This document shows positions 51,842 through 62,450 of a DNA stretch of 64,000 nucleotides, piece after piece (position 1 is the stretch's first letter; each line of letters starts with the position of its first letter). The DNA is from Nocardiopsis alba DSM 43377 (GTDB lineage Bacteria; Actinomycetota; Actinomycetes; Streptosporangiales; Streptosporangiaceae), in NCBI RefSeq assembly GCF_000341225.1, contig NZ_ANAC01000002.1:62001-126000 (forward strand), written 5' to 3'. The notes under the pieces were generated by a model, which searched no databases, was not told the origin of the DNA, and worked only from the letters and a program-made list of their open reading frames with translations. The translations under genes were made by a program, and so were the position numbers.

Positions 51842-52563
51842 GAGGACTCGGCGGCCAACCCGACGGCGTGGGCCACCAGGGCCGCGTTGTCGAAGGCCTC
51901 CGAGCCGTCCGGAAGCCGCATCGTGTCCTCCAGCCCGATCCGGATGTCGTGGCCGATGTCCAGGGCCGTCTCCAACATGGGCCAGGCGGTGGCGTCCGAA
52001 CCGTGCAGGGTCCTGGGCGCCGTCACCTTCGCCCGGTCCAGCAGGGACTCGATCCGCTCCGCGTTGCGCCGGGCGTCATCGACCCCGACCTGGGTCGGCT
52101 CCACCAGCACCGACGCCACCTCGAGCCCCGTGGCGATCAGAATGCGGGCCGCCTCCACCGTCCACACCCCGGCCTCGACCGCCACCCGGCGGTCGCCCAA
52201 CAGATGGACCAGATCCACCGAACCGGCCTCGTGCAGGTTCACCGAAACCGAGTCGGGCAAGGCCGGGGACGCCCACCGTTGCACCAGGTCGTAGCGTCTC
52301 CAAGGGTCCGATTCGGCCGACAACGCCGTGGTCAACGACACCGGGACGTCCGGACCGTCGGCGCGCAGCCGCTCCATCAGCGCGGACACCACCGATGGTT
52401 CCAGTGACTCGGCCCCTTCGGGATCGCGCGGATGGACGTGGATCGCGGTCGCGCCCGCCTCCACCACGGCGTGGGCGTCGGCCACGATCTGGTCGACGGA
52501 CACGGGCAGCGAGGGGTGGGCGCCCGGCCGGCGATCACCGTTGAGACAGGCGACGATCCTCAT
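51838..52563 (-). CDS. BKACE / 3-keto-5-aminohexanoate-cleavage-type enzyme
   Basis: A 241-residue TIM-barrel enzyme of the beta-keto acid cleavage family. H-V-H-P-R-D near residue 42 carries the zinc-binding His pair and the substrate Arg, and LEDTMRLPDG (near residue 208) resembles the GLEDN motif of the group. The family condenses a beta-keto acid with acetyl-CoA. The exact substrate is unknown, and no lysine-fermentation genes are adjacent. It is shorter than characterised Kce proteins (about 275-310). Confidence 0.82.
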   Translation of the reverse strand: MRIVACLNGDRRPGAHPSLPVSVDQIVADAHAVVEAGATAIHVHPRDPEGAESLEPSVVSALMERLRADGPDVPVSLTTALSAESDPWRRYDLVQRWASPALPDSVSVNLHEAGSVDLVHLLGDRRVAVEAGVWTVEAARILIATGLEVASVLVEPTQVGVDDARRNAERIESLLDRAKVTAPRTLHGSDATAWPMLETALDIGHDIRIGLEDTMRLPDGSEAFDNAALVAHAVGLAAESS

Positions 52564-52654
52564 GGAGTCTCTCCTTACGGTGCTCTGTAAGCGAATGTGC
52601 CCGTTCGCACCCGGGTACAAGCCCCCCGTCGGATCCCCTGGCAGGATGGCGGGC

Positions 52655-53716
52655 ATGAGAAGACCTCTCGCCCTCGCCGCGGCGGCCCTGTTCGCCCTCG
52701 CGCCCGCAGCCCCCGCCTCGGCCGATCCGGAGGCCCCCGACGACGGGACCGGCGGCCTGGACTACCCGCGTGGAGGCGAGGGCCCGGAGGGGTCGGAGAT
52801 CGCCTTCGAGTTCCAGGACGAGCGCATCGCCGAGTCCAGTGGGATCGCCCCCTCGCTTCGCCATGAGGGCGTGTGGTGGACCCACAACGACAGCGGGGAC
52901 TTCCTGCCCGAGGTGTTCGCGGTGAACGAGGAGGGGGAGACCCTCGCCACCGTCACCCTGAACGTGGAGTTGCGGGACTGGGAGGCGATCAGTCTGGCCC
53001 AAGGCCCGGGCGGGGAGCCCGAGGTGTTCGTGGGCGACATCGGCGACAACTTCGCGGGCGGCTGGACCGAGGTCCGCGTGTACCACTTCGTCGAACCCGA
53101 GGTCCTGGCCGACGTGACCCTGGACCCGTCGGTGCTGACCTTCACCTACGAGGACGGCGGCCGCGACGCCGAGGGGATGATGATCGACCCGCGCGACGGC
53201 CGGCTCTACGTGGTGTCCAAGGAGTTCGCGGGCGGTGTGTACGCGGCACCCGAGAACCTGGACCCCGAGGGTGGGAACGTCCTGTCCCGGATCGACTCGG
53301 CCCCGCTGTTCGCCACCGACGCCGCGTTCAGCCCCGACGGCACCCGCTACGCGATCCGCACCTACTGGGGCGTGACGATCTACGACGCCTCCGACGGGGT
53401 CCCTGGGTCCTCCCTGGGCTCCTTCGACCTGCCGGAGATGGAACAGGGCGAGTCGGTGGCCTTCACCCCGGACGGGACGGCGCTGATGGCGGGTACCGAA
53501 GGGATGAACTCCCCGGTCTGGCGGGTGCCCTTGGAAGGGAGAAAGCTCCCCGAGATGGTCGCCGTCGAGGAGGAGGCCGCCGCGAGCGACGAGGCCGAGG
53601 AGCCGGAGAGCGCCGGGGCCGGGACCTCGATCGGGGCCCTTCCGCTCATCCTGGGCGGCGCGGCCGTGGCCGTCGTGCTGATCGGCGGCATCGTGGTGCT
53701 GGCCCGGCGCGGCTGA
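52655..53716 (+). CDS. Secreted, C-terminally membrane-anchored propeller-like protein
   Basis: About 353 residues. A signal peptide (1-23, ending PASA-D) precedes a beta-propeller-like region with SGIAPSLRHEGVWWTHNDSGD, FVGDIGDN and RDAEGMMIDPRDGRLYVVSKE, which is like phytase or esterase-like propellers. A low-complexity acidic linker follows, then a C-terminal membrane helix (IGALPLILGGAAVAVVLIGG). Its function is unknown. ATG 52655 or the ATG 9 bp upstream at 52646 may be the true start. Confidence 0.78.
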   Translation: MRRPLALAAAALFALAPAAPASADPEAPDDGTGGLDYPRGGEGPEGSEIAFEFQDERIAESSGIAPSLRHEGVWWTHNDSGDFLPEVFAVNEEGETLATVTLNVELRDWEAISLAQGPGGEPEVFVGDIGDNFAGGWTEVRVYHFVEPEVLADVTLDPSVLTFTYEDGGRDAEGMMIDPRDGRLYVVSKEFAGGVYAAPENLDPEGGNVLSRIDSAPLFATDAAFSPDGTRYAIRTYWGVTIYDASDGVPGSSLGSFDLPEMEQGESVAFTPDGTALMAGTEGMNSPVWRVPLEGRKLPEMVAVEEEAAASDEAEEPESAGAGTSIGALPLILGGAAVAVVLIGGIVVLARRG

Positions 53717-53795
53717 GCCCGGAACGTCGGTGCCTCCGGGTAGGACGGGGGCGAGGGAGCGGCGCATCCGTCGCTCACGTATCGCGGGAGAAACG

Positions 53796-54245
53796 ATGGC
53801 ACTCGACTACCAGATCGTCATGGACTGCGCCGACCCGATCGCGCTCGCGGGGTTCTGGGCCGAGGCTCTCGGCTACGAACGCGAGGACAACAGCGCCCTC
53901 ATCGACCACGTGGTGGCCCAAGGGCTGGCCGGGGAGGACGACTACACGCTCCTCGACGGGCGCAAGGCCTGGGTCGCGATCTCGGTGATCCGGCACCCGG
54001 ACGACCCGGTGCACGGGTTCACCGGGGCCGGGCTGGGGCGACGCGTCCTCTTCCAGCGCGTGCCGGAGCCCAAGACGGTGAAGAATCGCGTGCACCTGGA
54101 CCTGCGCGTGGGGCCGGAACGGCGCGCGGAGGAGGTGGCCCGGTTGGAGGCGTTGGGCGCCACCGTGGTCGCCGAGGTCGAGGAGCCCGGGGCCTCGCAC
54201 GTGACCATGCGGGACCCCGAGGGCAACGAGTTCGACGTGCAGTGA
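53796..54245 (+). CDS. VOC-family protein
   Basis: A 149-residue vicinal-oxygen-chelate fold protein with the repeated beta-alpha-beta-beta-beta module. IVMDCADPIALAGFWAEALGYE at the start and VHLDLRV...VTMRDPEGNEFDV at the end match the glyoxalase/VOC pattern, including the C-terminal metal-site Glu. The substrate is not known. ATG follows CGGGAGAAACG. Confidence 0.9.
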   Translation: MALDYQIVMDCADPIALAGFWAEALGYEREDNSALIDHVVAQGLAGEDDYTLLDGRKAWVAISVIRHPDDPVHGFTGAGLGRRVLFQRVPEPKTVKNRVHLDLRVGPERRAEEVARLEALGATVVAEVEEPGASHVTMRDPEGNEFDVQ

Positions 54246-54254
54246 CGCCCGATG

Positions 54255-54290
54255 AGGTCCCCCGGGGCCGACTCCGGCCCCGGGGGACCT
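54255..54290. terminator. Terminator between the VOC and GDPD genes
   Basis: AGGTCCCCCGGGGCCG and CGGCCCCGGGGGACCT form a perfect 16-bp stem with a 4-nt loop; it can serve both convergent genes. Confidence 0.85.
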
Positions 54291-54301
54291 CCCCGGGCGA
54301 G

Positions 54302-55306
54302 CTAGTCGACGGGCTGGGGGTCCAGGAAGTGTTCGCGGCACAGGAAGGCGTGCCGGGAGAAGTCGGTGAACACCCCGTCCACGCCGACCTCGAAGAAGAT
54401 CTCGTACTCGGCGGCGAAACCCCCGTAGTCCTTGGGGTCGCCGTCCGAGCGCAGGTCGGTGGGCAGGAAGTGGTTCTCGCTGCGGAAGGTGTAGGGGTGC
54501 ACCAGCAGACCGGCCGCGTGGGCGTTCTCCACCAGGTCGGTGGGCTCGCCCAGAGCGCCCTCCTCGTCGGTGGGGACGATCAGGCTCTTGTGCGGGCCGA
54601 TGGCGTGCGCGAAGGTCGCCACCTCGGCCAGACCGTCCGGCGTCGTGTAGTGCAGCCAGTGCTCCTCGGTGCCCATCAGGTACACGAGGGGGACCCCGGT
54701 CTCGGCGAGCCGGCGCAGGCTCTCGGCCTCGAAGGACTGGAGGAAGACCGGCACCTTCGGCTCCTCGCCGACCAGCTCCGCCTCGCGCAGCGCCGCGATC
54801 AGCGGCGGCTCCAGGTCCAGGCCCTGGGACACGTGGTAGGCGGGGTGCTTGGTCTCGGGGTAGATCCCGATCGGGCGCCCCAGCTCCTTGGTGAGGGAGA
54901 AGGCCAGCTCGATGACCTCTTGGAGCGTCGGGATCTCGTAGACGCCGTTCATGACCGCGTTCTCGGGGCGGATCTTCCCCATGCGCTCGATCGCGCGCAG
55001 GGTCTTGATCTCCGCGAGGGTGAAGTCCTGGGCGAAGAAACCCTCCACCGTGTGGCCGTCGATGGTCCGGGTGGTGCGCCGGTCGGCGAACTCGGGACGG
55101 TCGGCCACGTCCGTGGTGTCGCCGATCTCCTGCTCGTGGCGGCAGATCAGGTGACCGTCCTTGGTGGCCACCAGGTCCATCTCGATGAAGTCGCCACCGT
55201 GCCTCGCCCCCAGTTCGTAGGAGGCCAGGGTGTGCTCGGGCCGATGACCCGAGGCGCCCCGGTGGGAGATGATCTTGATGGGGGGTTCCTTCTTGTTCCT
55301 GCGCAC
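54302..55306 (-). CDS. Glycerophosphodiester phosphodiesterase (GDPD family)
   Basis: About 334 residues. The catalytic signature is ISHRGASGHRPEHT (His15, Arg16), followed by EMDLV (Glu42, Asp44) and CRHEQ (His57). It hydrolyses glycerophosphodiesters to glycerol-3-phosphate and an alcohol. A terminator hairpin for serC sits at 55348-55380, so GTG 55306 is preferred to the GTG at 55438. The extended reading would add a lipobox-like LPLIAC segment, and export via that longer form cannot be excluded. Confidence 0.8.
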   Translation of the reverse strand: MRRNKKEPPIKIISHRGASGHRPEHTLASYELGARHGGDFIEMDLVATKDGHLICRHEQEIGDTTDVADRPEFADRRTTRTIDGHTVEGFFAQDFTLAEIKTLRAIERMGKIRPENAVMNGVYEIPTLQEVIELAFSLTKELGRPIGIYPETKHPAYHVSQGLDLEPPLIAALREAELVGEEPKVPVFLQSFEAESLRRLAETGVPLVYLMGTEEHWLHYTTPDGLAEVATFAHAIGPHKSLIVPTDEEGALGEPTDLVENAHAAGLLVHPYTFRSENHFLPTDLRSDGDPKDYGGFAAEYEIFFEVGVDGVFTDFSRHAFLCREHFLDPQPVD

Positions 55307-55347
55307 AGTCGAACCGTCCAGACAAGCGATGAGCGGAAGTGAGATGA

Positions 55348-55380
55348 GGAGGCCGACCCACGTGCGGCGGGTCGGCCTCC
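55348..55380 (-). terminator. Terminator after serC
   Basis: GGAGGCCGACCC and GGGTCGGCCTCC form a perfect 12-bp stem with a 9-nt loop, 25 bp after the serC stop on the minus strand. Confidence 0.8.
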
Positions 55381-55404
55381 ATTCTCCAATGGTGTGGGAC
55401 CGGT

Positions 55405-56691
<1,287 letters not shown>

Positions 56692-56749
56692 CTAATAAGG
56701 CCTCCGCTGAAGGTGACGAGCGCCACGATCGCGGAGGAGGGGGTGTGAC

Positions 56750-59700
56750 GTGACCGACCGGAAGTCCGATGAGCGGAGTCCCGTGAGGACCCTGGGGGCC
56801 TCGAAGGACAGGCCTCGTTTCCTTCAGATCTTCGACGAACTGCGCAGGCGTCCGTCCCGGAGCCGCGACCGGGCCCTGCGCAGGATGGCCTCCCGCGCGA
56901 CCCGTCGTCACGTTCCGGAGCGTGGCGCCCTCCAACGCGGCGACCTCGCCGAGCCCCCTCCCGTGCTCGACCTGGTCCTCGACCGGGACTCCGACCGCGC
57001 GAGGGTCCAGAGCATGCTCGTGGAGAGCTGTGCGGTCGGTCCGGTCTGGACCCTGCCCCTGGGGGGTCCGACCGCCGACACCGAGGTCGAGGAGAAGGAC
57101 GAAGAGGGCGCGGAGAACCCCTCCCGGTCTCGACCCGCGAAGAGAGCCTCCCTCCGGCGGTCGCGTCTGCTGTCCCGGTGGTCTCGACCCGCGCCGGACG
57201 AGGTCGTTCGTCCGGCCCTCGCCCCTCCTCCCGGAGAGAGGGAGGGTCCCGAGGCCGACGTCACCACCGACCAGCTCTACGAGCTGATCGGGAGCCTGGT
57301 GGACGGCGGCTTCGCCTGGACGCGGAGCGAGGAGGGCCGGAAGGAGCTCGTCCCGCCACGGCGCCGTCGTTTCCCGCCCTCACCCCGGCTGCCCCGGCTG
57401 CACTCCCTCCTGTGGCTGCACCGTTGCGGCCTCGGCTCGAACGAGGACGACGGTGGCCGGGGAGTCCCGGACCGTCGGTTGGAGAATGACAGCCGCTCAC
57501 AGATCGAGGTGATCGGCAGGCTGCGCGAGACGCGCCTGGAGGCCGCCGTCGAACAGCGGGACCGGGCCTTGGAGGAGGCCTCCTCGTCCACCGACGACGG
57601 GAGGGGGCGACGTTGGACGCTCCTGTACAAACGCGCCCTGGTGCACTGGCGCAGGGCGGCGTGGAGCGCCACGGCCGTCTCCCGGTGGGTGACACGGGTG
57701 TCCGAGAAGGCGACCTTCGGCCTGCTCGACGAGAAGCTCCTCACCCCACTCTCGTTCCTGGTCTCCCTCATCGTGGCCGCCACCCCCTTCGCCTTCCTCG
57801 GCCTGGCGGCCCAGCGGCTCAACGAAGTCGCCCAGCGGTTCAACGACCTCGTCTCCCTGGCGTCCGGGTTCCTCCTGGCCGCCGTGTACCTGCTCACCGT
57901 GTTCTTCTTCTTCCTCCCCTGGCGCCCCTACCTGTGGCTCGGCGACTACCGGAGCACGTTGGACGAGGGGGCGCGCAAGAGCTCGGACGGAACCGGGACG
58001 GGTCGTCTCGGCCGTTCCCGGGTCCTGGGCCTTCACCTCTTCAACGAACTTCACCACCCCGACCGTGATACGGGAAGGCTCGGAGCCGGCAGGGGGGAGA
58101 AGGGGACGCTTCCTCCCCCCGCCCACCGGATCGCCGTGAGTGCTCTGCTCGACGACCTTCACCGCCTCTACGGGGCCTCATCGCTGTGGCGAGGTGGTGC
58201 GCGGGACGCGCGTCCGGTGCTGATCTACGACCAGCGTGAGCTCGGCCCGGTCGGTCGTTACCTCGTCCGCCTGATCGAGGACGAGCGTCTGCGGCGTGCG
58301 CTTCCCGACCCTCTACTGCTGGTCCAGATCCGTGACGGTGAGCGCCCCGCGCTGGTCTCGGAGTCGATCGAGAGTGCCAGGTACGGTCACCTGCCCGAGT
58401 ACGACGGGTCCGCCAAGACCTCACGAGAGGTCCGCGCGTGGCTTCGCGATCGCCATCTGGCCGGAACGCTCGGTGTCTCCCGGGTTCTGACGACGAAGGT
58501 CGCGCCTCTGGCCCGGGAGGCCCGGGAGCGGAGATGGCACACCCCGCCCGCCTGGGTCCCGACCCGATCCGCCTGGGCGACCCGTGCGCTCGGAGGATGT
58601 GCCGTGGTCGTCGCGCTCGTGCTCTTCTCTCAGGAGGTCGTGAACCCCCTTCAGACGAAGATGGGATTCTGCGTCGGTGAAGGGGTGACCAAACCACGGG
58701 GCATCTTCAGGGTCGACCGTTCATCGGGTGGTCCGGGCGCCAAGGAATGCGTCGGGGTGACCTATGGCGAAGTCAGGTTCCATGGTCGGCTGGACGGTGT
58801 CATCGAACTCATCCGGGAGCAGAACGAGGAGGTCGACAAGAGCGGAGAATCCTACGTCACGATCGCTCACATGGCGGACATGAGCGCTTCGACCAAGGAA
58901 GGCAAGGAAGGCAAGGAAGACTACGCCCTCGCCGGGGTCCAAGGGGAACTTTTCGGGATGGCCCTGGCGCAGAGAGAGCACAACGAGGACCCCGGGGACA
59001 GGCCCATGATCAAGCTGCTCCTGGGCAACGCGGGTGAGGGTTGGGCACACGCCGAGACCACGGCGGAGGAGATCGTCAGAAGGGCGAGGAACGAACGGTC
59101 GGGTATGGACCGTCCCATCGCGGCGGTCGGTTTCGGGCAGAGCCTGGTCCCCAACGGCACCGCCATACAGAAGATCTCGGAGGCCTTCATCCCGATCGTG
59201 GGGACCACCGCGACCTACGACGACGTGGCCTTGTCCGAGCCCTGGGGGCACAGCGGGTTCTACTTCCCGATCGCGCCCTCCAACAGCCGGATCGCCGAGC
59301 AGGCCGCCTACTGGGCCCGGCACGGGGCCTCCTGGAAGGACGGCGACTCGGAGGAGGGCCTGCCCGCCCACGCGACCGCGGTGGCCATCGCCCACAACCC
59401 GCCTCCCCCGGGGGGCGAGAAGGAACACGAGCAGTACGGCCCACACCTGGCCGAGAGGTTCATGGACTTCTTCGAGGGCTTCGACGGAGAGCCGTGGAGG
59501 GGTTCCGAGGGCTTGGGCGAGTCCGAGCAGGCGGGCGTTCTGCTCTACCAGGAGGAGCGTGAGGGGGACGGGCCCACACTTCGTGAGGTGGTGAAGAAGG
59601 TATGCGCCCCGAAGGAGCCACCGGAACTGCTCTACTACGCGGGGCGTGCTCAGGACTTCAAAGCGTTCTACGAGGAGTTCCGGAAGTCCGCGTGGGAGGC

Positions 59701-60091
59701 CTGTCATAGAGGGGAGATGACCATCCTGGGGGGCGACGACGTCTCCAAGTTCATTTCCGATGAGGAAGTGCTGATCGAGGGCAATTCCGAGCGTCATCGG
59801 GTGTTCTACACGCCGTTGGCGCCCAGTGATTCCTGGGGCGTCCAGGCTGAGGAGGGCTCCGGGGCCGATGATGAGAGCGTCGAGAACGGTGATGAGAACG
59901 CCGGGACCGATGACGAGGAGTTCTACGACGAGGTCCGGGGGCTGGTTGCAGAGTCCCAGGGAGTGAAGAAGGAGCCGGAGGAGGGCGAAGAGGAGACCAC
60001 CGAAGAGGATCCGAAGGCGAGCGCCAAGGAGGAGGGGGCAACAAGAAGGCGCCCTCTTACGCACACGCCGTCGTGGGCTACGACGCCCTGA
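56750..60091 (+). CDS. Large three-helix sensor with extracellular type I periplasmic-binding-protein-like domain (frameshifted)
   Basis: The open frame is 1113 residues. A basic cytoplasmic N-terminal region (1-325) precedes TM1 (about 330-352), TM2 (about 365-395), a second soluble part (396-610, including LIYDQRELGPVGRYLVRLIEDERL) and TM3 (about 612-630). Outside the membrane lies a PBP type I-like domain (GVQGELFGMALAQREHNEDPG, PIAAVGFGQSLVPNG, GHSGFYFPIAPSNSRIAEQAAYWARHG). The last about 20 residues are out of register, and the domain continues in another frame from about 60031. Ligand and output are unknown. Confidence 0.7.
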   Translation: MTDRKSDERSPVRTLGASKDRPRFLQIFDELRRRPSRSRDRALRRMASRATRRHVPERGALQRGDLAEPPPVLDLVLDRDSDRARVQSMLVESCAVGPVWTLPLGGPTADTEVEEKDEEGAENPSRSRPAKRASLRRSRLLSRWSRPAPDEVVRPALAPPPGEREGPEADVTTDQLYELIGSLVDGGFAWTRSEEGRKELVPPRRRRFPPSPRLPRLHSLLWLHRCGLGSNEDDGGRGVPDRRLENDSRSQIEVIGRLRETRLEAAVEQRDRALEEASSSTDDGRGRRWTLLYKRALVHWRRAAWSATAVSRWVTRVSEKATFGLLDEKLLTPLSFLVSLIVAATPFAFLGLAAQRLNEVAQRFNDLVSLASGFLLAAVYLLTVFFFFLPWRPYLWLGDYRSTLDEGARKSSDGTGTGRLGRSRVLGLHLFNELHHPDRDTGRLGAGRGEKGTLPPPAHRIAVSALLDDLHRLYGASSLWRGGARDARPVLIYDQRELGPVGRYLVRLIEDERLRRALPDPLLLVQIRDGERPALVSESIESARYGHLPEYDGSAKTSREVRAWLRDRHLAGTLGVSRVLTTKVAPLAREARERRWHTPPAWVPTRSAWATRALGGCAVVVALVLFSQEVVNPLQTKMGFCVGEGVTKPRGIFRVDRSSGGPGAKECVGVTYGEVRFHGRLDGVIELIREQNEEVDKSGESYVTIAHMADMSASTKEGKEGKEDYALAGVQGELFGMALAQREHNEDPGDRPMIKLLLGNAGEGWAHAETTAEEIVRRARNERSGMDRPIAAVGFGQSLVPNGTAIQKISEAFIPIVGTTATYDDVALSEPWGHSGFYFPIAPSNSRIAEQAAYWARHGASWKDGDSEEGLPAHATAVAIAHNPPPPGGEKEHEQYGPHLAERFMDFFEGFDGEPWRGSEGLGESEQAGVLLYQEEREGDGPTLREVVKKVCAPKEPPELLYYAGRAQDFKAFYEEFRKSAWEACHRGEMTILGGDDVSKFISDEEVLIEGNSERHRVFYTPLAPSDSWGVQAEEGSGADDESVENGDENAGTDDEEFYDEVRGLVAESQGVKKEPEEGEEETTEEDPKASAKEEGATRRRPLTHTPSWATTP

Positions 60092-60513
60092 ACGTGGTCA
60101 AATGGTCTCTGTCGTCGGTGGGTTCCGAAGGAAACGTGTCATGGGCCCGAAAACTCCTGAGAGGAGTAGGGATGGATCGCTCCGCCTTCCTGAACTCCGA
60201 CGAGGGATACGAGAAGGAACGGAACGAACTTTACAGAGAGATCCGGGGCACCGAGTTCACCGGGGTCTCCGGCTACATCGCGTTCGGTTCGGGCCAAGAG
60301 GATGAAGGAGATGAAGGGGGTGAAGAGGGCAACAGGGGGAACTGGCTCGGCGGGCGGATGGTGCAGTTGGTGCTGGCCGGCGCGGAGAGGTACAACGAGG
60401 ACACCGAACGTGGGCAGCGCCAGCACGTGATCCAAAGATGCGGTCTGCGCAACGCCGACAAACCCGAAGAGGGTGAGCAGTGCGTGCCTGTGGAGCTTCA
60501 GAGGGGCGACTGA
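60034..60513 (+). pseudogene. C-terminal continuation of the sensor in a shifted frame
   Basis: The frame entering at GGGNKKAPSYAHAVVGYDALNVVKWSLS carries the expected last part of the PBP-like domain (VGYDALNVV, GYIAFGSG) through residue QRGD. The junction lies in a G5 run at 60034-60038, where one extra G would rejoin the two frames into about 1253 residues. It is therefore most likely a part of the same gene that is broken by an indel or a sequencing error. GTG 60073 is not thought to be a real start. Confidence 0.75.
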
Positions 60514-60535
60514 GCGCCGTGTGGTGTAAGGGGCG

Positions 60536-60580
60536 CGCGCCGGGCCGCGGGGGCGATTGGCTCCCAGAGGCCCCGGCGCG
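60536..60580. terminator. Hairpin between the sensor fragment and pdxH
   Basis: CGCGCCGGGCC and GGCCCCGGCGCG pair with one extra C across a 22-nt loop, ending 5 nt before the pdxH ATG. It may terminate the upstream gene or hinder pdxH initiation. Confidence 0.4.
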
Positions 60581-60585
60581 AGATC

Positions 60586-61248
60586 ATGCCTTCTGTGGAC
60601 GACCAGAACCCCGCCGAACTGCGGAAACCGTACATGGGTGAACCCTTGCGCCGATCCGACCTGGCCGAACTGCCGATGACCCAGTTCCACCTGTGGTTCG
60701 GCGAGGCCTATGAGTCGGGCCTGGCCGAACCCAACGCGATGGTGTTGTCGTCGGTGGAGCCGTCCGGCTTCCCCCGGTCCCGCACCGTCCTGATGAAGGG
60801 CTACGACGGTTCCGGGCTGCGTTTCTTCACCAACTACACCTCGCGCAAAGGGCGGGCACTGGACGCCGACCCGCGGGCGTCGGTGGTCTTCCCCTGGCAC
60901 GCGATCCGCCGTCAGGTGCTGTTCGCGGGCACGGTGGAGCGTCTCGACGACGAGGAGAACGACCGCTACTTCGCCTCGCGGCCTCGCGGTTCCCGCCTGG
61001 GGGCCTGGGCGAGCGAACGTCAGTCTCAGCCGGTGGACGACCGTGAGGAACTCGATCGGCTCTTCCACGGCTTCGACACGGTGTGGGGTCTGGACGACCC
61101 GATCCCCAGACCCGCCTACTGGGGCGGCTACCGCCTCGTCCCCCACGAGGTGGAGTTCTGGCAGGGCGGACAGGACCGTATGCACGACCGTTTCCGTTAC
61201 CTGCTCCACGAGAACGGTGCCTGGGGCATCGATCGCCTTGCCCCCTAG
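60586..61248 (+). CDS. pdxH: Pyridoxamine 5'-phosphate oxidase PdxH
   Basis: A 220-residue FMN enzyme that oxidises pyridoxine or pyridoxamine phosphate to PLP. FMN-binding RSRTVLMKGYDGSGLRFFTNYTSRKG and the C-terminal PAYWGGYRLVPHEVEFWQGGQDRMHDRFRY are unambiguous PNPOx signatures. ATG 60586 is just after the hairpin. Length is as expected. Confidence 0.95.
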   Translation: MPSVDDQNPAELRKPYMGEPLRRSDLAELPMTQFHLWFGEAYESGLAEPNAMVLSSVEPSGFPRSRTVLMKGYDGSGLRFFTNYTSRKGRALDADPRASVVFPWHAIRRQVLFAGTVERLDDEENDRYFASRPRGSRLGAWASERQSQPVDDREELDRLFHGFDTVWGLDDPIPRPAYWGGYRLVPHEVEFWQGGQDRMHDRFRYLLHENGAWGIDRLAP

Positions 61249-61599
61249 GCCGAGGGGCCGTCGGGCGTGATGTCGGTCGCTTCGTACACGGGTTCGGAGA
61301 TCGGCGGGGTCGAAGGACCGCTCGGGCCGGGGACGGGGTACTCTGCACACCTGTGACCTCAGGCCCTTGCGAGGCGGAGATCACATGGAACGACCGTGTC
61401 CGCATCGTGAGACATCGTCGAAAACCATGCTCGGCACGTCACGATATGCTGGAATCATCGGTGGTCGCTCGCGCGGTCCTGCGGACGTCCCGGTCCCCAC
61501 TCGGCCCCTTGGGAATCACTCGGTCCCGGCCCGTGTTGTGCCAGACCCGCCGTACCCGCCGTGACCGTGCGTCGGGCGCAGAGCCTTGGGAGGGGAGTC

Positions 61600-62298
61600 T
61601 TGACCGCACACGGGCTGATCGACACCACGGAGATGTACCTCCGTACGGTCTTCGAGCTCGAGGAGGAGGGCATCGTCCCGCTTCGGGCCCGCATCGCCGA
61701 GCGCCTGCGCCAGAGCGGACCCACGGTGAGCCAGACGGTCGCCCGCATGGAGCGTGACGGTCTCCTCCGGGTCGAGAACGACCGGCACCTCGTGATGACC
61801 GCCGAGGGACGCCGACTGGCCACCCACGTCATGCGCAAGCACCGCCTCGCCGAGCGCCTGCTCGTCGACGTGATCGGCCTCCCCTGGGAGGACGTCCACA
61901 TCGAGGCCTGCCGCTGGGAGCACGTCATCTCCGAGGCGGTGGAGGAGCGCCTGGTGACGCTGCTCAACGCCCCCTCGGTGTGTCCGCACGGCAACCCCAT
62001 CCCCGGCCTGGACGAACTGGGCCTCGAGGGTTACGCCCCCGAGCCGTTCACCGACGACTCCATCGTCCCGATGGCGGACGTCGTTTCCAACACCGACATC
62101 ACCGTCACCGTGCGTCGCATCAGTGAGCAGCTTCAGCCGGACGCCGACATCATGCTCACTTTGCGCGAATCCGGGGTACAACCGGGACAGGAAGTGGTGC
62201 TTCGTGCCGCGGACGGCGGGGTGCGCGTCATCGGCGAGAACGGGCACACCGACCTGCCCGAGGGCGTCGCCGGACACATCTTCGTCGCCAAGCCGTGA
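61600..62298 (+). CDS. ideR: Iron-dependent regulator IdeR/DmdR (DtxR family)
   Basis: A 232-residue metal-dependent repressor. LIDTTEMYLRTVFELEEEGI and RARIAERLRQSGPTVSQTVARMERDGLL form the winged helix, and RKHRLAERLLVDVIGLPWEDVHIEACRWEHVISE holds metal ligands (Cys, Glu, His). The C-terminal SH3-like domain is present. TTG 61600 (giving MTAHGLIDTT) follows GGGAGGGGAG and gives the expected length; longer starts at 61561 are less likely. It represses iron uptake genes when Fe(II) is bound. A -10-like TATGCT at 61445-61450 may drive it, and no gene is seen in 61249-61599. Confidence 0.92.
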   Translation: MTAHGLIDTTEMYLRTVFELEEEGIVPLRARIAERLRQSGPTVSQTVARMERDGLLRVENDRHLVMTAEGRRLATHVMRKHRLAERLLVDVIGLPWEDVHIEACRWEHVISEAVEERLVTLLNAPSVCPHGNPIPGLDELGLEGYAPEPFTDDSIVPMADVVSNTDITVTVRRISEQLQPDADIMLTLRESGVQPGQEVVLRAADGGVRVIGENGHTDLPEGVAGHIFVAKP

Positions 62299-62450
62299 AA
62301 CGTTCGTACACGTTGATCGGTTGCTCATCGGGATTGTCCCATTGCGCTGCGGGAACGTTGACGGTGTTGCTACGCTCGCCCCAAGGTGCGGTCGTTCGGG
62401 GTACCCGGAGCGGGCATGTATGCAGCTCATGACGGCGAGGTGGCGGCTAG

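Noticed and set aside
60073..60513. Independent small gene starting at GTG 60073
   Set aside because: Its frame is continuous upstream to about 60034 with the expected end of the PBP-like domain, and there is no separate ribosome binding site.
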